This document shows, piece by piece, positions 1 to 6,682 of a DNA stretch of 6,982 nucleotides (the first letter of the stretch is position 1; every line of letters starts with the position of its first letter). A program made the translations under genes and the position numbers. The notes beneath the pieces were generated by a model. That model worked only from the letters and a program-made list of their open reading frames with translations. It was not told the origin of the DNA and searched no databases. The stretch lies in the NCBI GenBank assembly GCA_024693165.1, contig JAILLM010000015.1:1-6982 (forward strand), in the 5' to 3' direction. This DNA comes from Bacilli bacterium. GTDB lineage: Bacteria > Bacillota_I > Bacilli_A > RF39 > UBA660.

Positions 1-184
1 TTAGTAGTATGTTAAAATATATAGGTGGGGTGCTTATAATGAATAATAAACCTAAGAAAAAGAAAAAGGCTAAAAGCATATATCTTATAAAATATAGGAT
101 TCAAATGTCTTTTAGCCTTTTTCTTTTTCTTAGGTTTATTATTCATTATAAGCACCCCACCTATATATTTTAACATACTACTAA
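1..184. repeat. Perfect 76-bp inverted repeat (palindrome) with 32-nt spacer
   Basis: Bases 1-76 are the exact reverse complement of 109-184: I checked all 76 pairs and found no mismatch. The spacer is 77-108. The repeat begins at window base 1, so the left arm may extend further left. Each arm contains a ribosome-site-like AGGTGGGG, an ATG and twelve codons reading MNNKPKKKKKAK. Both strands therefore start the same protein, and each reading frame ends at a TAA supplied by the opposite arm. It lies just downstream of the ATPase terminator. A perfect, coding, start-codon-bearing palindrome at a sequence edge is typical of a fold-back chimera at a contig end. A recent inverted duplication or invertible segment is a less likely biological alternative. 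Confidence 0.95.
12..146 (-). pseudogene. 5' fragment of a Lys-rich, probably membrane-anchored protein gene, broken by the fold-back
   Basis: On the minus strand an AGGTGGGG ribosome site precedes an ATG at 146-144. The product starts MNNKPKKKKKAK and continues through the spacer as RHLNPIFYKIYAF before entering the reverse-complemented arm and stopping at 44 residues. A basic N-terminus followed by an aromatic and hydrophobic stretch resembles the cytoplasmic tail and first membrane segment of a single-pass envelope protein, but I cannot name the family. The last ~19 codons are the reverse complement of the gene's own start, so they are probably not native. The mirror frame on the plus strand (39-173) gives another 44-residue product with the same first 12 and last 19 residues but a different middle. 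The minus-strand version is preferred because its spacer reading is a plausible continuation and it matches the direction of the upstream genes. Possible translation of either as it stands is unproven. Confidence 0.45.
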
Positions 185-217
185 AAATACAAAAAAAGTT
201 ATGTGTAAACATAACTT
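185..217 (-). terminator. Intrinsic terminator of the P-type ATPase gene
   Basis: Bases 196-203 (AAGTTATG) pair perfectly with 210-217 around a 6-nt loop. On the minus strand the stem is followed by a run of seven T, then GTATTTTT. It starts 6 bases after the ATPase stop codon. The sequence after the stem on the plus strand is also T-rich (CCTTTTTT), so weak action in the other direction is possible. Confidence 0.85.
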
Positions 218-223
218 CCTTTT

Positions 224-2821
224 TTACATTTTATTTTCTCTTATATACTCTATTCTATTTCTAACACCTTTAAATAACTCACTAATAACTATTATAACTA
301 AAGATAATACAAATAAACTTAATATCTCATTTGCCTTTAATGGAGTTACTTTAAGCATATTAGCTAAAACAGGAACTTGTGTAATTAATAACTCAAGAAC
401 TATTGATGAAATAATTGTAAATACAACAAGTGGATTATCAACTAAATTTGTTTTAAATATACTATTTCTTTCTGATTTACAATTAAGTACATGAACATTT
501 TGAATAAATACCATAAGCATTACTACTGCACTTCTAGCATACACTAGATCAACACCAAGTTTATTTAAGTAAATCCATAATCCCATAACTGCAAAAGTAA
601 TAGCTAAACCATAAATGATTACTTCTTGTAACATATATTCATCAAATAATGATTCTTTAGTACTTCTAGGTTTTTGATTCATTATTTCTTTACTATTTCT
701 TTCAAATGAAAGAGCAATATCTTGAAGACCATCAGTAACTAAGTTCAACCATAATAATTGAATAGCAACTAACGGAATTGGTAAATCCATAATAATAGAA
801 GTTAAGAAGAATAATATTTCAGATACACCACATGATATTAAGAATAGAGTTATTTTTCTAATATTAGAATAAGCAATTCTACCTTCTTTAATACCATTAA
901 CTATTGAAGTAAAATCATCATCTGCAATAATCATACTTGCAGTTTCTTTTGCAACATCAGTACCACTACCCATTGAAATTCCAATGTTAGCAGCCTTAAT
1001 AGCTGGAGCATCATTAACACCATCACCTGTAACTGCAACAAATTCGCCTTGTCTCTTTAGAGATTCAACAATTGATAATTTATCAGTTGGAGTAACTCTT
1101 GAGAATACTCTCTTTTTAGCAACTAAATCATCAAAGTATTTTTCTCCAAGTTTTTCTGCTTCTTCAAGTTCAAGACCTGTAATAACTTCATCTCTTGATT
1201 TACAAATATCTAAAGTTTGTGCAATTGAATAAGCAGTATTTGGATGGTCTCCAGTAACCATTAATACTTTAATACCAGCATTAATACATTCTTTAATTGA
1301 ATACTTGGCTTCTTCTCTAACCGGATCAATAAAACCAACCATTCCTAAGAATTCAAGATTCTTGATTTCACCAATCTTATCTACTTTGCCATCACATACA
1401 GCAATTACTCTAAAACCATCACTAGTTAAATATTCGTTTTGTTCTTCATACTTCTTACTCTTTTTAGAAAATTCCATAATCTTTTCTAAAGAACCTTTTG
1501 CAGTGCATCTTAGTTCTCCATTTTCTCTATAAAAGATTGCTGAATATTGATTTTCAGATTCATAAGGAATAACTTTTTCAATTTTAATATCCATATGTAA
1601 ATCTATTTTTTCTTTCAATACTAAAAATGCAATATCAATTGAATCTCCTGAGAAAGATACATTCTTTTTAAATGTAGCTTCATTATTATAAGAACATAAA
1701 CCAACAATTCTTTCAGCACTCTTATAATTTTTAGAGAATTGATTTTCAATTGTTCCATTAACATCATAACCAGTACCTGTTATATCAAATTCTTCACCAC
1801 TTGGTAAAAGAATTTTTTTAGCAGTTTGTTCATTAACAGTTAGAGTACCAGTCTTATCACTTGCAATAACTGTACAGCTACCTAATGATTCAACTGAATT
1901 TAACTTCTTACAAATAACATTTTCTCTTGCCATTCTTCTACTAGCAACAGTTAATGCCATTGTTTGAGCAAGAGCTAAACCTTCAGGAAGTGCTGATACT
2001 GATAAAGCTATTACTGAAAGAATAATATTTTTTATTTCATATCCTTTTAAATAAAGAATCGCAGTAGTAATAACAGCAATTACTAAGATAATAATACTAA
2101 TTTGTTTAGAGAACTTTTCCATTCTGATAGTTAATGGGGATTTTTCTTCTTTTGTTTCTTCAACTTTCTTAGCTATCGCACCTAACTCAGTTTCAAGTGA
2201 TGTTGCTGTAACAACTACAGTTGCTCTACCAGACATTACTGAAGTTCCTGCATAAACCATATTATGTCTATCACCAAGTGCTTTCTTACCTTCGATAGTT
2301 AAATTATTCTTTTCAACAGATAAAGATTCACCAGTTAAACTTGATTCATTAACAAGTAAATTACTTGATTCAATTACTCTACCATCTACAGTTATCTTCA
2401 TACCACTTTCAAGATACATAATATCACCGATAACTAGATCTTCTGAATTTATTTCTACCTTTTTACCATCTCTAAGTACTAATGCTTTAGTAATAATCAT
2501 TTTAGATAAAGCATCTGCTGCATCAATAGCCTTATTCTCTTCAACTACACCAATAATTACATCTACTATTACGATACCTAAAATTACAAACGCATCAACA
2601 GTCTCACCAATTACAAATGAGAAAGCTGCTGTAAGTAAAAGAATTATAGTTAAGGATGCAGTTAATTCTTCAATAATCATCTTAAAAATACTCTTTTTCT
2701 TTTTAAAATTTAAAACATTCTTACCATGTTCTAATAACCTAGTATTAACATCATTACTAGTTAAACCCTTCTCACTTGATTTAACTAAAGAATATACTTC
2801 CTCTATACTTTTATTATACAT
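224..2821 (-). CDS. P2-type cation-transporting ATPase, probably Ca2+-exporting
   Basis: An 865-residue membrane pump that couples ATP hydrolysis to cation transport through an aspartyl-phosphate intermediate. In order: N-terminal cation-ATPase domain (~1-45), M1-M2 (~47-95), actuator domain with TGES at 163-166, M3-M4 (~240-290) with PEGL (Glu280), phosphorylation motif DKTGTLT with Asp322, nucleotide-binding domain with a KGS motif near 442, DPVRE near 499, TGDHPNTA at 523-530, hinge TGDGVND at 598-604, then M5-M10 (~655-850). In M5-M6, Glu668 and N693/T696/D697 of NLVTDGL are kept. By comparison with SERCA these and Glu280 give a complete site II. The SERCA site-I Asn (768) aligns with Gly665, so transport of one ion per cycle, as in PMR1/LMCA1-type pumps, is inferred. 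Mn2+ is an alternative substrate. Length is normal for the family and no frame break is visible. It has its own promoter and terminator, separate from ftsAZ. Confidence 0.93.
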   Translation of the reverse strand: MYNKSIEEVYSLVKSSEKGLTSNDVNTRLLEHGKNVLNFKKKKSIFKMIIEELTASLTIILLLTAAFSFVIGETVDAFVILGIVIVDVIIGVVEENKAIDAADALSKMIITKALVLRDGKKVEINSEDLVIGDIMYLESGMKITVDGRVIESSNLLVNESSLTGESLSVEKNNLTIEGKKALGDRHNMVYAGTSVMSGRATVVVTATSLETELGAIAKKVEETKEEKSPLTIRMEKFSKQISIIILVIAVITTAILYLKGYEIKNIILSVIALSVSALPEGLALAQTMALTVASRRMARENVICKKLNSVESLGSCTVIASDKTGTLTVNEQTAKKILLPSGEEFDITGTGYDVNGTIENQFSKNYKSAERIVGLCSYNNEATFKKNVSFSGDSIDIAFLVLKEKIDLHMDIKIEKVIPYESENQYSAIFYRENGELRCTAKGSLEKIMEFSKKSKKYEEQNEYLTSDGFRVIAVCDGKVDKIGEIKNLEFLGMVGFIDPVREEAKYSIKECINAGIKVLMVTGDHPNTAYSIAQTLDICKSRDEVITGLELEEAEKLGEKYFDDLVAKKRVFSRVTPTDKLSIVESLKRQGEFVAVTGDGVNDAPAIKAANIGISMGSGTDVAKETASMIIADDDFTSIVNGIKEGRIAYSNIRKITLFLISCGVSEILFFLTSIIMDLPIPLVAIQLLWLNLVTDGLQDIALSFERNSKEIMNQKPRSTKESLFDEYMLQEVIIYGLAITFAVMGLWIYLNKLGVDLVYARSAVVMLMVFIQNVHVLNCKSERNSIFKTNLVDNPLVVFTIISSIVLELLITQVPVLANMLKVTPLKANEILSLFVLSLVIIVISELFKGVRNRIEYIRENKM

Positions 2822-2824
2822 AAT

Positions 2825-2842
2825 ATCACCATAATAATTATA
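2825..2842 (-). promoter_or_regulatory. Candidate promoter -10 and ribosome site of the P-type ATPase gene
   Basis: Minus strand: TATAAT (2842-2837), four bases, then ATGGTGAT (2832-2825), three bases, then the ATPase ATG at 2821. GGTGAT can pair with the ATCACC part of the 16S 3' end. A start site ~7 bases after the -10 would leave a leader of only ~10 nt. No convincing -35 is seen at 16-18 nt, and that zone overlaps the ftsZ terminator. The upstream ATG in the ribosome site is out of frame with the gene. Confidence 0.5.
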
Positions 2843-2857
2843 ACTATAAACACTAAA

Positions 2858-2883
2858 AAAATCACTTCATTTGAAGTGATTTT
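2858..2883 (-). terminator. Intrinsic terminator of ftsAZ
   Basis: Bases 2858-2869 pair perfectly with 2872-2883 (core AATCACTTCA / TGAAGTGATT) across a two-base centre, so in practice a tetraloop. On the minus strand the stem runs into a T-tract of seven. It begins three bases after the ftsZ stop codon, ending the ftsA-ftsZ unit before the ATPase gene. Confidence 0.88.
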
Positions 2884-2886
2884 ATA

Positions 2887-3966
2887 TTAAATATTATCTC
2901 TATCTCTTAAGAATGGAGGTATATCATATTCATCATCAATAACACTCATTGGTTTTACTGGTTGAACAACATCTTCAGGTTGATAACTTGAAACTTGAGG
3001 TTCCATAGTTCCTAAATTATCTTCATATCCAGTAGCAATAACTGTTACGATTACTTCATCATTAAGTGATTCATTAATTACAGCACCGAAGATAATATTA
3101 ATATCTGTTGAAGCAGCTTCTCTAACAACTTCAGCAGCATCTTCAGCTTCAAATAATGTAAGTGATTTACCACCAGTTACATTGATAATTGCATCAGTAG
3201 CACCAACAATTGAAGTTTCAAGAAGTGGACTAGATACAGCTTGTTGAGCAGCTTTAACAGCTCTATCTTCACCAGTTCCAAGACCAATACCAATTAAAGC
3301 GTTTCCACGTTTTTCCATGATAGCTCTTACGTCTGCAAAGTCTAGGTTTACTAAACCTGATACAGCAATAAGGTCTGAAATTGATTGTACACCTCTATGT
3401 AATACATTATCTACTTCACTAAATGCATCAAGCATTGATGTAGATTTATCAATAATATCTCTTAATTTATCATTTGGAATAACAATTAAAGTATCAACAT
3501 GTTTTCTTAATTCATCAACACCAATAATTGCTTGTTCCATTCTTCTTTTACCTTCGAACTTGAATGGTTTTGTAACAATACCAACTGTTAAAGCTCCGAT
3601 ATCTTGTGCAATCTCAGCAATAATTGGAGAAGCACCAGTACCAGTTCCTCCACCCATACCACAAGTAACGAAGATCATATCTGCGCCATCTAAAACAGCT
3701 CTAATTTCATCTTTAGATTCTTCAGCAGCTTCTCTTCCAATTTCAGGGTTAGCTCCAGCTCCAAGTCCATTAGTTAACCTTTCACCAATTTGTAATTTAA
3801 CTTCTGCAGGAGAAGCATCTAATACTTGTTTATCTGTATTTGCAACGATAAATTCGACACCTTTAACTCCAGCTTTAATCATTCTATTAACTGCATTACA
3901 TCCACCGCCACCAACACCGATGACTTTGATCTTAGCAATTTGATTCATTTCTAATCCGTTATTCAT
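2887..3966 (-). CDS. ftsZ: Cell division protein FtsZ
   Basis: The bacterial tubulin homologue that polymerises with GTP into the cytoplasmic Z-ring and organises septal wall synthesis. The 359-residue product shows the N-terminal GTP-binding loop GVGGGGCNAVNRM (~17-29), ANTDKQVL (42-49), the tubulin signature GGGTGTG at 105-111, and the T7 synergy loop NLDFADV (207-213) with Asp209 and Asp212 that complete the neighbour's GTPase site. The C-terminal peptide DIPPFLR (348-354), the usual docking site for FtsA and other regulators, is intact. The linker between the globular domain and this tail is short, about 30 residues (~316-347), making the protein somewhat smaller than the ~382-residue B. 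subtilis FtsZ. The ATG at 3966 has AAGGAG seven bases upstream. It follows ftsA by 11 bases and is surely co-transcribed. Confidence 0.99.
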   Translation of the reverse strand: MNNGLEMNQIAKIKVIGVGGGGCNAVNRMIKAGVKGVEFIVANTDKQVLDASPAEVKLQIGERLTNGLGAGANPEIGREAAEESKDEIRAVLDGADMIFVTCGMGGGTGTGASPIIAEIAQDIGALTVGIVTKPFKFEGKRRMEQAIIGVDELRKHVDTLIVIPNDKLRDIIDKSTSMLDAFSEVDNVLHRGVQSISDLIAVSGLVNLDFADVRAIMEKRGNALIGIGLGTGEDRAVKAAQQAVSSPLLETSIVGATDAIINVTGGKSLTLFEAEDAAEVVREAASTDINIIFGAVINESLNDEVIVTVIATGYEDNLGTMEPQVSSYQPEDVVQPVKPMSVIDDEYDIPPFLRDRDNI

Positions 3967-3973
3967 AATTTCA

Positions 3974-3980
3974 CTCCTTA
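3974..3980 (-). promoter_or_regulatory. ftsZ ribosome site overlapping the ftsA stop codon
   Basis: On the minus strand TAAGGAG carries the ftsA stop TAA (3980-3978) and the ftsZ Shine-Dalgarno AAGGAG (3979-3974), seven bases before the ftsZ ATG. This arrangement suggests translational coupling and fixes the FtsZ:FtsA ratio at the level of initiation. Confidence 0.85.
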
Positions 3981-5219
3981 ATTATCAAAGAAAATTCCAA
4001 ATACTTTTCCTAGTACAGAATCCCCTAAATTAATTCTTTTCTCGCCTCCACCACAAATAATGTCGATTTCATCTTGAGTAAATGTTGAAAAATCTCTATC
4101 TCTTAACTTAAGTTTATAATCAAAAAACTTAATCATACCGATAGCAGTGGCGTATTCATTACTACGTGCACCTACAACCATAATCTTTCCAGCATTTGCT
4201 TTGGTTCCAAATACACTTTCAACTTCTAAAGGAAAGTCACGAGTTTCACTCAATCCTCCACTTATAATTATATAACTAATTTCTTTCTTTGTTAAGTAGT
4301 TAATTTCGTTTTTAGCCATATTAAGAATCTCTCTTAAACGACTCATAACTACCTCAGTTATTTCTTTTTGATTAATTGTTATCTTTTGTCCTAAAGTATT
4401 AACAAGTGTAGTCTTTTCAGATTCACGAGCATTCTTTTTATTAGCTAGTGCTAACTTCTTCTTTAACTCTACTGCTTGTTCTTTAGTAACTTTATAAATA
4501 AATGAAATATCATTATCTACATTTTTTCCACCAACACCAATAACTAAGTTATTAACAATAATACCTTTATTAAATACTGATATCTTAGTAGTATCATATC
4601 CAAGATCGATAACTATACCTGTTTCAGTGTCTGTAGAAACATTTTTATGAGCCCAGTAAGTACCAATTGATGGAACAATAACATCAACTACTTCGATTCC
4701 TACTTTTTCTAAACATTTAGCAGTTGTATATATTTCTCTTTTAGGCACTGATACAATTACACTCTTAACTGAAAGTTTAGAACCTTTCATTTCTTTAGGA
4801 TTACCTACTTTATTACCATCAACTTTAAATGAGATTGGTACAACTGTAACTAAATCATTACCTTTATGAATATTGTCTCCAACTGATTGTTTTAAGACTC
4901 TAGTAATATCTCCTACTGATATTTCTTTATCATCACTAGTAATAGTAATAGATCCTTCACCTACTTTAAAGTCAGCTGAATCTTCATTAACTGTTACAAG
5001 TGCTTTAGATATTTTAGTACCTAACATTTCTTCAGCTTTTTTAAGAAGTTTCTTTAAAGCATAACCAGTTTCATCAGGTTCACATATAGCTCCCTTTTTA
5101 ACTCCACGAGATTCTTCACTTAAAGCACATAAAATATTAAGTCTTTCACCTAATATCTCAGCAACAACAAGTTTAATAGTTTCGCCACCAATATCAATCG
5201 CAGCAATTATTTCTCTCAT
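3978..5219 (-). CDS. ftsA: Cell division protein FtsA (actin-like Z-ring membrane anchor)
   Basis: An actin-fold ATP-binding protein that tethers FtsZ to the membrane and recruits later divisome proteins. Start chosen at the ATG at 5219 (MREIIAAIDIGG), six bases after GGAAGGTG. A GTG three codons upstream lies inside that ribosome site and is not used here. The 413-residue product has the phosphate-1 strand AAIDIGGET (6-14), an SHS2/1C region (~80-160), phosphate-2 strand VIDLGYDTTKI (203-213) and the adenosine motif IIISGGLSE (317-325). The C-terminal SVLGKVFGIFFDN (401-413) is the amphipathic membrane-targeting helix. The nucleotide motifs are looser than the usual DIGTSK and DIGGGTTD, but fold order, length, C-terminal helix and the adjacent ftsZ make the call firm. 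First gene of the ftsAZ operon, divergent from murT. No ftsQ/divIB or mur gene lies just upstream. Confidence 0.97.
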   Translation of the reverse strand: MREIIAAIDIGGETIKLVVAEILGERLNILCALSEESRGVKKGAICEPDETGYALKKLLKKAEEMLGTKISKALVTVNEDSADFKVGEGSITITSDDKEISVGDITRVLKQSVGDNIHKGNDLVTVVPISFKVDGNKVGNPKEMKGSKLSVKSVIVSVPKREIYTTAKCLEKVGIEVVDVIVPSIGTYWAHKNVSTDTETGIVIDLGYDTTKISVFNKGIIVNNLVIGVGGKNVDNDISFIYKVTKEQAVELKKKLALANKKNARESEKTTLVNTLGQKITINQKEITEVVMSRLREILNMAKNEINYLTKKEISYIIISGGLSETRDFPLEVESVFGTKANAGKIMVVGARSNEYATAIGMIKFFDYKLKLRDRDFSTFTQDEIDIICGGGEKRINLGDSVLGKVFGIFFDN

Positions 5220-5225
5220 GTTTAG

Positions 5226-5252
5226 CACCTTCCATATCTTTATGTCATTATA
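5226..5252 (-). promoter_or_regulatory. Candidate ftsA -10 element and ribosome site
   Basis: Minus strand: TATAAT at 5252-5247 and GGAAGGTG at 5233-5226, six bases before the ATG at 5219. A TTGACT at 5268-5263 sits only 10 bases upstream of the -10, too close to serve as its -35, so the -35 partner is unresolved. The predicted leader is about 20 nt. Confidence 0.45.
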
Positions 5253-5316
5253 CTATAATAATAGTCAAATTAAAAGATAAACTCTATTTATTTGGGTTAT
5301 CTAAGGCTACTAGACG

Positions 5317-5337
5317 TGTTATAATGTAAATGGTGAT
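5317..5337 (+). promoter_or_regulatory. Extended -10 promoter and ribosome site of murT
   Basis: TGTTATAAT (5317-5325) is a perfect extended -10 (TGnTATAAT), which can work with a poor -35. The best -35 at 17-nt spacing is a weak TTATCT at 5297-5302. Four bases after the -10 comes ATGGTGAT (5330-5337), whose GGTGAT can pair with the 16S 3' end and lies four bases before the ATG at 5342. The start site expected near 5332 makes the ATG at 5330 unlikely as the start unless the message is leaderless. Confidence 0.6.
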
Positions 5338-5341
5338 TATT

Positions 5342-6682
5342 ATGAAAAATAGTTTGGCTATCCTGGTTAATAAATCTATTAGTCTAGGATGTAAAATACT
5401 AAAACCTATATTAAGAAAAGATGGTTCAGTTACTCCTGGATACTATGCATCTAAAATAAATAAAAAAATCTTAGATGAGCTTATTTATCCTGAGTTAAGA
5501 ATTGGTGTTACTGGCTCTTCTGGTAAAGGAACTACCACTAAGTTAATAGCACATGTATTAAAAGAAAATGGTTATAATGTAGTTTGGAATAAGAATGGTT
5601 CTAACCTTTTCAATGCCGCAGCTACTCTACTTTTAAATCACTCAGGTACATTAAGCAAAAAAATTAAATCTGATGTTGTACTTCTTGAATTAGATGAATC
5701 TTATGTTAATAAAGTATTTCACAAGAATAAATTAACACATTTAGTTATTACTAACTTAACTCGTGATCAAGTTGCAAGAAACGGTGCACCTGAAGTTGTT
5801 TATAACAAAATACTAAGTGCTTTAGATGAAGATACTGAACTTATTATTAATGGTGATGATATCTTAGTTAATAGATTTTCACTTGATCATAAAGGTAAAT
5901 TAGTTAAATATGGTATTGCTAAAACAAAGGGAGACACTAAAGAACCAACAATCCCAGTTGATGGTGTATATTGTCCAAAGTGTCATTCAAAAATTAAATA
6001 TAACTTCTATCACTATGGTCATTTAGGTGATTATAAATGTCCTAAATGTTCATTCTCTAGAGGTCCTATTAAATATGAAGCATCAAATATCAATTTACTA
6101 TCTAGAACTATTAAAATTAATAACAATAAAGTTAATATAAATACAAGTTTTATGTTTAGTGCTTATGCTTTCACAGCTGCCTATTCATTACTTAAAGAAA
6201 TTGGTCTAGAAGATAAACAAATTATAAATTCATTTAATACATTCTCTTCTAAATTAGAAAACTACCCTTACCTAGGTAAAAGAAGAATCGAAATGTTAGA
6301 TTCAAAACATGAAAACAATTTAAGTTATGAATCATCTCTTTCATATATTAAAGATATGCCTGGAGATAAAACAGTTATTATTGGATTCGATAATGTATCA
6401 AGAAGATATGAATTTAATGACCTATCTTGGTTATATGATATCAACTTCAGTGTTCTTGATGACAAATCAATTGATAAAATATATATCATTGGTAAATTTA
6501 AATATGATGTATATTCTGTATTAATACATAATAAAGTAAACAAAAAGAAAATCATCCTTGTAGATGATTATAGAAATAATTTATTAAAGAAAATTAAAAA
6601 TAATTCTAAAGGTAATATTTATTCAATGGTATTCGTTGATACAATGGAACCTATTCTAAAATCTCTTAAGGAGGTTAAATAA
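5342..6682 (+). CDS. murT: MurT-type lipid II isoglutaminyl synthase, Mur ligase subunit
   Basis: With GatD, MurT converts the D-Glu at position 2 of the lipid II stem peptide to D-isoglutamine on the cytoplasmic face of the membrane. The 446-residue product has a Mur ligase P-loop TGSSGKGTTT (57-66), GSNL (86-89), the ELDE acidic motif (116-119), TNLTRDQ (137-143), and an inserted four-Cys zinc ribbon, CPKC at 211-214 and 233-236, characteristic of MurT among Mur ligases. The C-terminal DUF1727 region (~315-440) includes GFDNVSRRY and DLSWLYD (360-366). The DxSW region is, from memory, where MurT donates an Asp to GatD's catalytic triad. The P-loop and RDQVARNG differ from the common GTNGKT and RDQLDRYGE. 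Start at 5342 is chosen over the in-frame ATG at 5330, which overlaps the ribosome site. The stop overlaps the next start by one base. If the partner is inactive, the role could differ. Confidence 0.93.
   Translation: MKNSLAILVNKSISLGCKILKPILRKDGSVTPGYYASKINKKILDELIYPELRIGVTGSSGKGTTTKLIAHVLKENGYNVVWNKNGSNLFNAAATLLLNHSGTLSKKIKSDVVLLELDESYVNKVFHKNKLTHLVITNLTRDQVARNGAPEVVYNKILSALDEDTELIINGDDILVNRFSLDHKGKLVKYGIAKTKGDTKEPTIPVDGVYCPKCHSKIKYNFYHYGHLGDYKCPKCSFSRGPIKYEASNINLLSRTIKINNNKVNINTSFMFSAYAFTAAYSLLKEIGLEDKQIINSFNTFSSKLENYPYLGKRRIEMLDSKHENNLSYESSLSYIKDMPGDKTVIIGFDNVSRRYEFNDLSWLYDINFSVLDDKSIDKIYIIGKFKYDVYSVLIHNKVNKKKIILVDDYRNNLLKKIKNNSKGNIYSMVFVDTMEPILKSLKEVK
6668..6674 (+). promoter_or_regulatory. 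Ribosome site of the gatD-like gene, inside murT
   Basis: AAGGAGG lies in the last codons of murT, seven bases before the ATG at 6682. It is the strongest Shine-Dalgarno in the window. Together with the TAATG overlap it indicates translational coupling and near-equal subunit output. Confidence 0.9.

Noticed and set aside
1..184. IS element, CRISPR or attenuator reading of the inverted repeat
   Set aside because: There is no transposase, no target duplication visible, only one repeat pair, and the arms are protein-coding starts. As a terminator it is far too long and lacks a directional T-tract.
201..1532. Plus-strand open frames opposite the ATPase gene (201-494, 984-1232, 1305-1532)
   Set aside because: They are antisense to a well-motif-supported ATPase, show no recognisable domain, and I saw no convincing ribosome site.
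3317..3943. A 208-codon plus-strand frame opposite ftsZ
   Set aside because: It is rich in Ser, Pro, Thr and Ile, as expected from the complement of Gly- and Ala-rich FtsZ codons. It is antisense to a certain gene and has no family motif.
4873..5064. A 63-codon plus-strand frame opposite ftsA
   Set aside because: Short antisense shadow of ftsA without motif or ribosome site.
5220..5228. GTG at 5228 as the ftsA start
   Set aside because: It forms part of the ribosome site GGAAGGTG. The ATG at 5219 has proper spacing and gives the usual FtsA N-terminus.
5263..5268. TTGACT (minus) as the ftsA -35
   Set aside because: It is only 10 bases from the TATAAT at 5252-5247, and no good -10 lies 16-18 bases downstream.
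5330..5341. Upstream in-frame ATG as the murT start
   Set aside because: It overlaps the GGTGAT ribosome site and lies only four bases after the -10, so translation from it would need a leaderless message. Kept as a possibility in the findings only.
6325..6555. Overlapping frames within murT (minus 6325-6555 and plus 6327-6524)
   Set aside because: They lie inside the conserved DUF1727 part of MurT and show no independent features.
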